From Phoronis australis (lineage: Eukaryota > Phoronida > Phoronidae): 64,000 nucleotides of DNA. The notes under the pieces were generated by a model. That model was not told where the DNA came from, made no database searches, and saw only the letters and a list, made by a program, of their open reading frames with translations. The DNA lies in assembly GCA_002633005.1 (NCBI GenBank), contig NMRA01000263.1, positions 298,664 through 362,663 on the forward strand. The letters run 5' to 3'. Shown one piece after another: positions 61,501 through 64,000 of the stretch. Positions within the stretch are counted from its first letter, which is position 1. Each line of letters starts with the position of its first letter. A program made the position numbers and the translations under genes.

Positions 61501-64000
61501 ACCCCACAACATAAAGGTTGCGCCCCCTGGCGTATTGATTAGCCAATACCTTAAGGAATACCGTTAGTGATTATTTTCAATATTCCAGTGCTATTTTATT
61601 TTCATTGCACAATCAGAGTCAATTTCAGTACCATATATCCAGGGCTATTTTACGATCACATGACAGGCTTACTTCACAGTACAATTAAGACTAACTTAAC
61701 ATGGAATAAATAACTTAATGCAGTATTAGTAGATGACTGGAATACAGCAAGTCCCAAATGTAACAAAACAATCCATGTACCTTTATCGTATTATCCCTAA
61801 GTCCACTGATAATTTTCTTTTCGTCATACTGCAGACAGTAAACACCTTTGCTTGTCTCACTGTGACATTGTATTCTATGTAATGTATGTTTGCCTGTCCG
61901 CCAGTTGTTTTCAATTCTCTGCAAGAGACACGACACTGAATTGCATCACACAGCATAACAATGCACAACAATGACCCGAGGATAGGTCAATACATGGATT
62001 GGGAATAAAGACAAATGGTTATTACACAATTACAGACAATCTCCCGTTGCGCACAAATAATAATCAATCTTTGTTTCTTAATATTGGTTGACTGTTACAC
62101 GATACTAATTTAGCTGTCCCTTGAACTCCAGAGGGAGCGAATAAATAGCCATATAATTTACATTGCAGTTTCTGGGAAGCTTAAAAGGACACAATACATA
62201 AGTACACATGATGTGAAATTGTAGAGCAAAAATCCACTCGTCTAAAACTTCTTCGTGTGACCATAACAACGGGAAAACATATGTGCTATTTTAAAATAAG
62301 CACACTTGGCAATTTGTGTTATAAAGGGAAACAGGTTCTATTACAACTAAAACTCATGTACAATGCATACAAGAACAACACACAATGATGTGTACACAGG
62401 TACTTCCTTTATCAATATCAAAGATTATGAAAAATTAAATAAATTCATTTTCATCAACCCACCAAGACCAGAATTACTGGAGATAAACTTCTCACTATGA
62501 ATTGGTTCTCAAGATGATCCTAAATTATAACACCGTCAACAGTAGACGAGTTTGGTACATAATATCGGTACTGTGACAAACAGTCTTTGTCAACTAAAGT
62601 AATTAAAACATTAGACTTGATAGAAGTACTTACGTCGATATCACTAATTATTTCTGGATAAAGCCTACGGTAGAACTTGTGATCTTTAGGTGTCTCTCCC
62701 TGTTTTGGTCTGAACAGGAATTCCCCCCTGAAACAGTAACAAGTGTGAATTAATCACCCACCTTGGTCTTGCCTTAACATCTGCCATATGGCACATGTAT
62801 TACATTGAAACACTAACAAATCCTAGCTAACATCTGCCACAGGGCACCTATATTACACAGAGACACTAACAAATCGTAGTTAACATCAGTTAAATAACAA
62901 AACATGTTCACATTGTTAAGTTGCTCTATCAAAAGTATTAGGTATCGGTGTTGAACGAGTACGTTAAACTGGCAGCACCTGTCTCATACTGAATTTCAAA
63001 TACTAGCACCCAATCCCACTCCTGCGGACTAAACATTATTATCACAAGAATTAACAAAAGCGACATAAATAAGAGAACAGCTAGTTCACGGTGCACAATT
63101 GATTCAGTGGTTGTACATCAGTGCACACTCTCTAACCTTCGGTCACAGTGCTCACAGAATCTAAACATCCAAAATGGAACTTAAGCACTCAACGCCTTTA
63201 AGTCAGGACACATTGTTTGATCTCTGGTCATACTATTTACCGTGTCATGGAATTTATGATGAGTATTTATCAAGTATATTGATTTAAATATTAACATTAT
63301 CATTAACATTACTTTTGTAGCAGACTCTTGATGTTAACTTGGTTTGGCTTCCAGTTGAGTCAGAGGCTTTGCCATGCATTCTTCACGTTTTGTTGAACTT
63401 TTGAGTAAACTAAACTATGTAATGGTCATTCACAGAATAACAGCCTTGAGACAGCTGACCATTACTGTATATAGCAAACATAATAATCAATTTCTTGTAA
63501 TTGGTCTGGATGTTCTTGGACTTGTTTACTGTTCTTTCCTGTAGAACTTTGAGTCACAAAATTTATTTAGCGCATGCAGCCCACACAATTCAACTTGCGT
63601 ACAAACCCTACAGTATTCTAATAAAGACAGTGCTCACCTTGCTACTGTCCGTTGCTGTTACTACAGGTAGTATAATTTGAGTGTTCCACACTTAGTTATT
63701 AAATACAACCATCTCATAAGACAGACACACTACCACTCATAATGCTACTATATCTAACTCTTCCTACATTATACAATATACAGAGTCCAGCTATTCAATG
63801 TAAAGGGACGATGGACCCTGCATGGAGATTTATGACTAAAGTATTTATAAAACCATTGAATTTAAACAATAAATCAATGTAATGCATTCCTGAGCTTAAG
63901 TTTTCAATATCTCAATTGAAAACACGTTTCAAATACAATGTTACGGGCTCTTAAAAGTTGTGTAAAGCGTAAGCCACGTACCAGCCCTTTCTCTCTGCCA
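55556..64000 (-). CDS. FBXW11/BTRC: Beta-TrCP (F-box/WD40 SCF substrate receptor), C-terminal 9 exons, 5' end outside window
   Basis: Exons in gene order: 64000-63982 (partial), 62727-62634, 61918-61781, 61172-60948, 59782-59639, 58159-58041, 56725-56615, 56421-56343 and 55723-55556. All are GT..AG and in frame, about 364 residues. The first two join as AERKGW/GEFLF, in the linker after the F-box. Then all seven WD40 blades follow: SKGVYCLQY...[19 protein letters not shown]...[21 protein letters not shown]...[18 protein letters not shown]...[19 protein letters not shown]...[20 protein letters not shown]...[15 protein letters not shown]...[10 protein letters not shown]. Known role: recognition of DSGxxS phosphodegrons (beta-catenin, IkB, Emi1 type) for SCF ubiquitination. 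Blades are nearly identical to vertebrate ones; the C-terminal tail after IWDFLN (VEPSPNALR...GRVPPT) is lineage-specific. The F-box must lie beyond 64000. Confidence 0.96.
56711..56793 (+). repeat. Duplicated acceptor/exon start in beta-TrCP gene
   Basis: TCAATGTCCCACAGCCTGTAACAG (acceptor plus the first exon bases of blade 6, read on plus) recurs 50 bp upstream in gene terms as TCAATGTCCCTAAGGCTGTAACAG, both followed by ATGAAACAT. The outer copy has lost the AG dinucleotide needed for splicing (GCCTTAG shift). Confidence 0.6.
57291..57412 (+). repeat. 20-bp tandem repeat, 6 copies
   Basis: GGTCGCCAAACAAAATCTGA repeated, with later copies diverging (GGTCACC, GGGTGGC, GGATACC). The same word occurs singly in NOP16 intron 1 (GGTTGCCAAACAAAATCTGA, near 43050-43070). 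Lies in a beta-TrCP intron. Confidence 0.92.
57815..57890 (-). repeat. tRNA-headed SINE
   Basis: On the minus strand GGTCGCAATGGCTCGGAGG and ACTAAAGCG resemble a tRNA 5' half with A box, and TAGTTCGAATTCC matches the B box at tRNA spacing. The intervening long variable region suggests a Leu/Ser-type tRNA ancestor. Not a functional tRNA gene: the acceptor stem does not pair. In a beta-TrCP intron. Confidence 0.6.
58833..59350 (-). repeat. 27-bp minisatellite, about 19 copies
   Basis: Units of ACTTGTGTATCAACTGATG followed by TGACCAAC. The period of 27 is a multiple of three, so several frames stay open: on the minus strand a 9-residue period LIHKCWSYQ runs 18 times (58808-59332), and on the plus strand TNTCVSTDV. 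Variation is concentrated at two positions (GATGTG/GATACG and CTTGTG/CTTACG). It lies in the beta-TrCP intron between blades 4 and 5, so it is not coding in that gene. Confidence 0.95.

Overview
The window is nuclear DNA from an animal, most likely a marine invertebrate. Genes are split into short exons with GT..AG introns, intergenic and intronic DNA is AT-rich and full of minisatellites, and there are remnants of L1/Tx1-type LINEs, Penelope-like elements, MITE-like elements and tRNA-headed SINEs. I cannot name the species: the gene set fits an invertebrate deuterostome or a lophotrochozoan. Two assembly gaps are present (10173-10971 and 24628-24632).

Layout. 1-12.4 kb holds no recognisable host gene: a 3-copy minisatellite, an inverted pair of dispersed repeats, a 63-bp tandem repeat, a decayed LINE (about 5.05-7.71 kb), and a 1.3-kb terminal-inverted-repeat element with a TA target duplication (8306-9612). 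At 12449-13012 (+) lies a single-exon four-TM protein resembling the MS4A/CD20 family. At 17.3-19.7 kb (-), perhaps with a 5' exon at 23.7 kb, is a two-coding-exon Ser/Pro-rich protein that I do not recognise; its internal splice donor has been tandemly triplicated. At 29.3-38.7 kb (+) is a complete seven-exon SPMAP2/THEG-type sperm axonemal protein (318 aa). At 41.0-48.0 kb (-) is a complete five-exon NOP16 (176 aa). At 48.3-50.2 kb (+) is a two-exon HIGD2A (107 aa). NOP16 and HIGD2A are divergent, with 275 bp between start codons. At 51.8 kb is a duplicated, broken HIGD2A first exon. At 55.6-64.0 kb (-) are nine exons of a beta-TrCP (BTRC/FBXW11, fly Slimb) gene covering the linker and all seven WD40 repeats; the F-box exons lie beyond the window end.

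The exon models were built by joining splice sites by eye; all joins preserve reading frame and give proteins of family-typical length. The genes act in unrelated pathways: ribosome biogenesis (NOP16), respiratory-chain assembly (HIGD2A), sperm axoneme (SPMAP2), and SCF ubiquitin ligase targeting (beta-TrCP). The NOP16-HIGD2A divergent pair is the one arrangement suggesting shared regulation, since the human orthologues are also neighbours on 5q35.

The most distinctive signals are the triplicated splice donor, the conserved divergent NOP16/HIGD2A promoter, the 94-bp-arm inverted repeat with a hammerhead-like core in an SPMAP2 intron, and the TIR element with subterminal repeats. I saw no undescribed multi-gene system.
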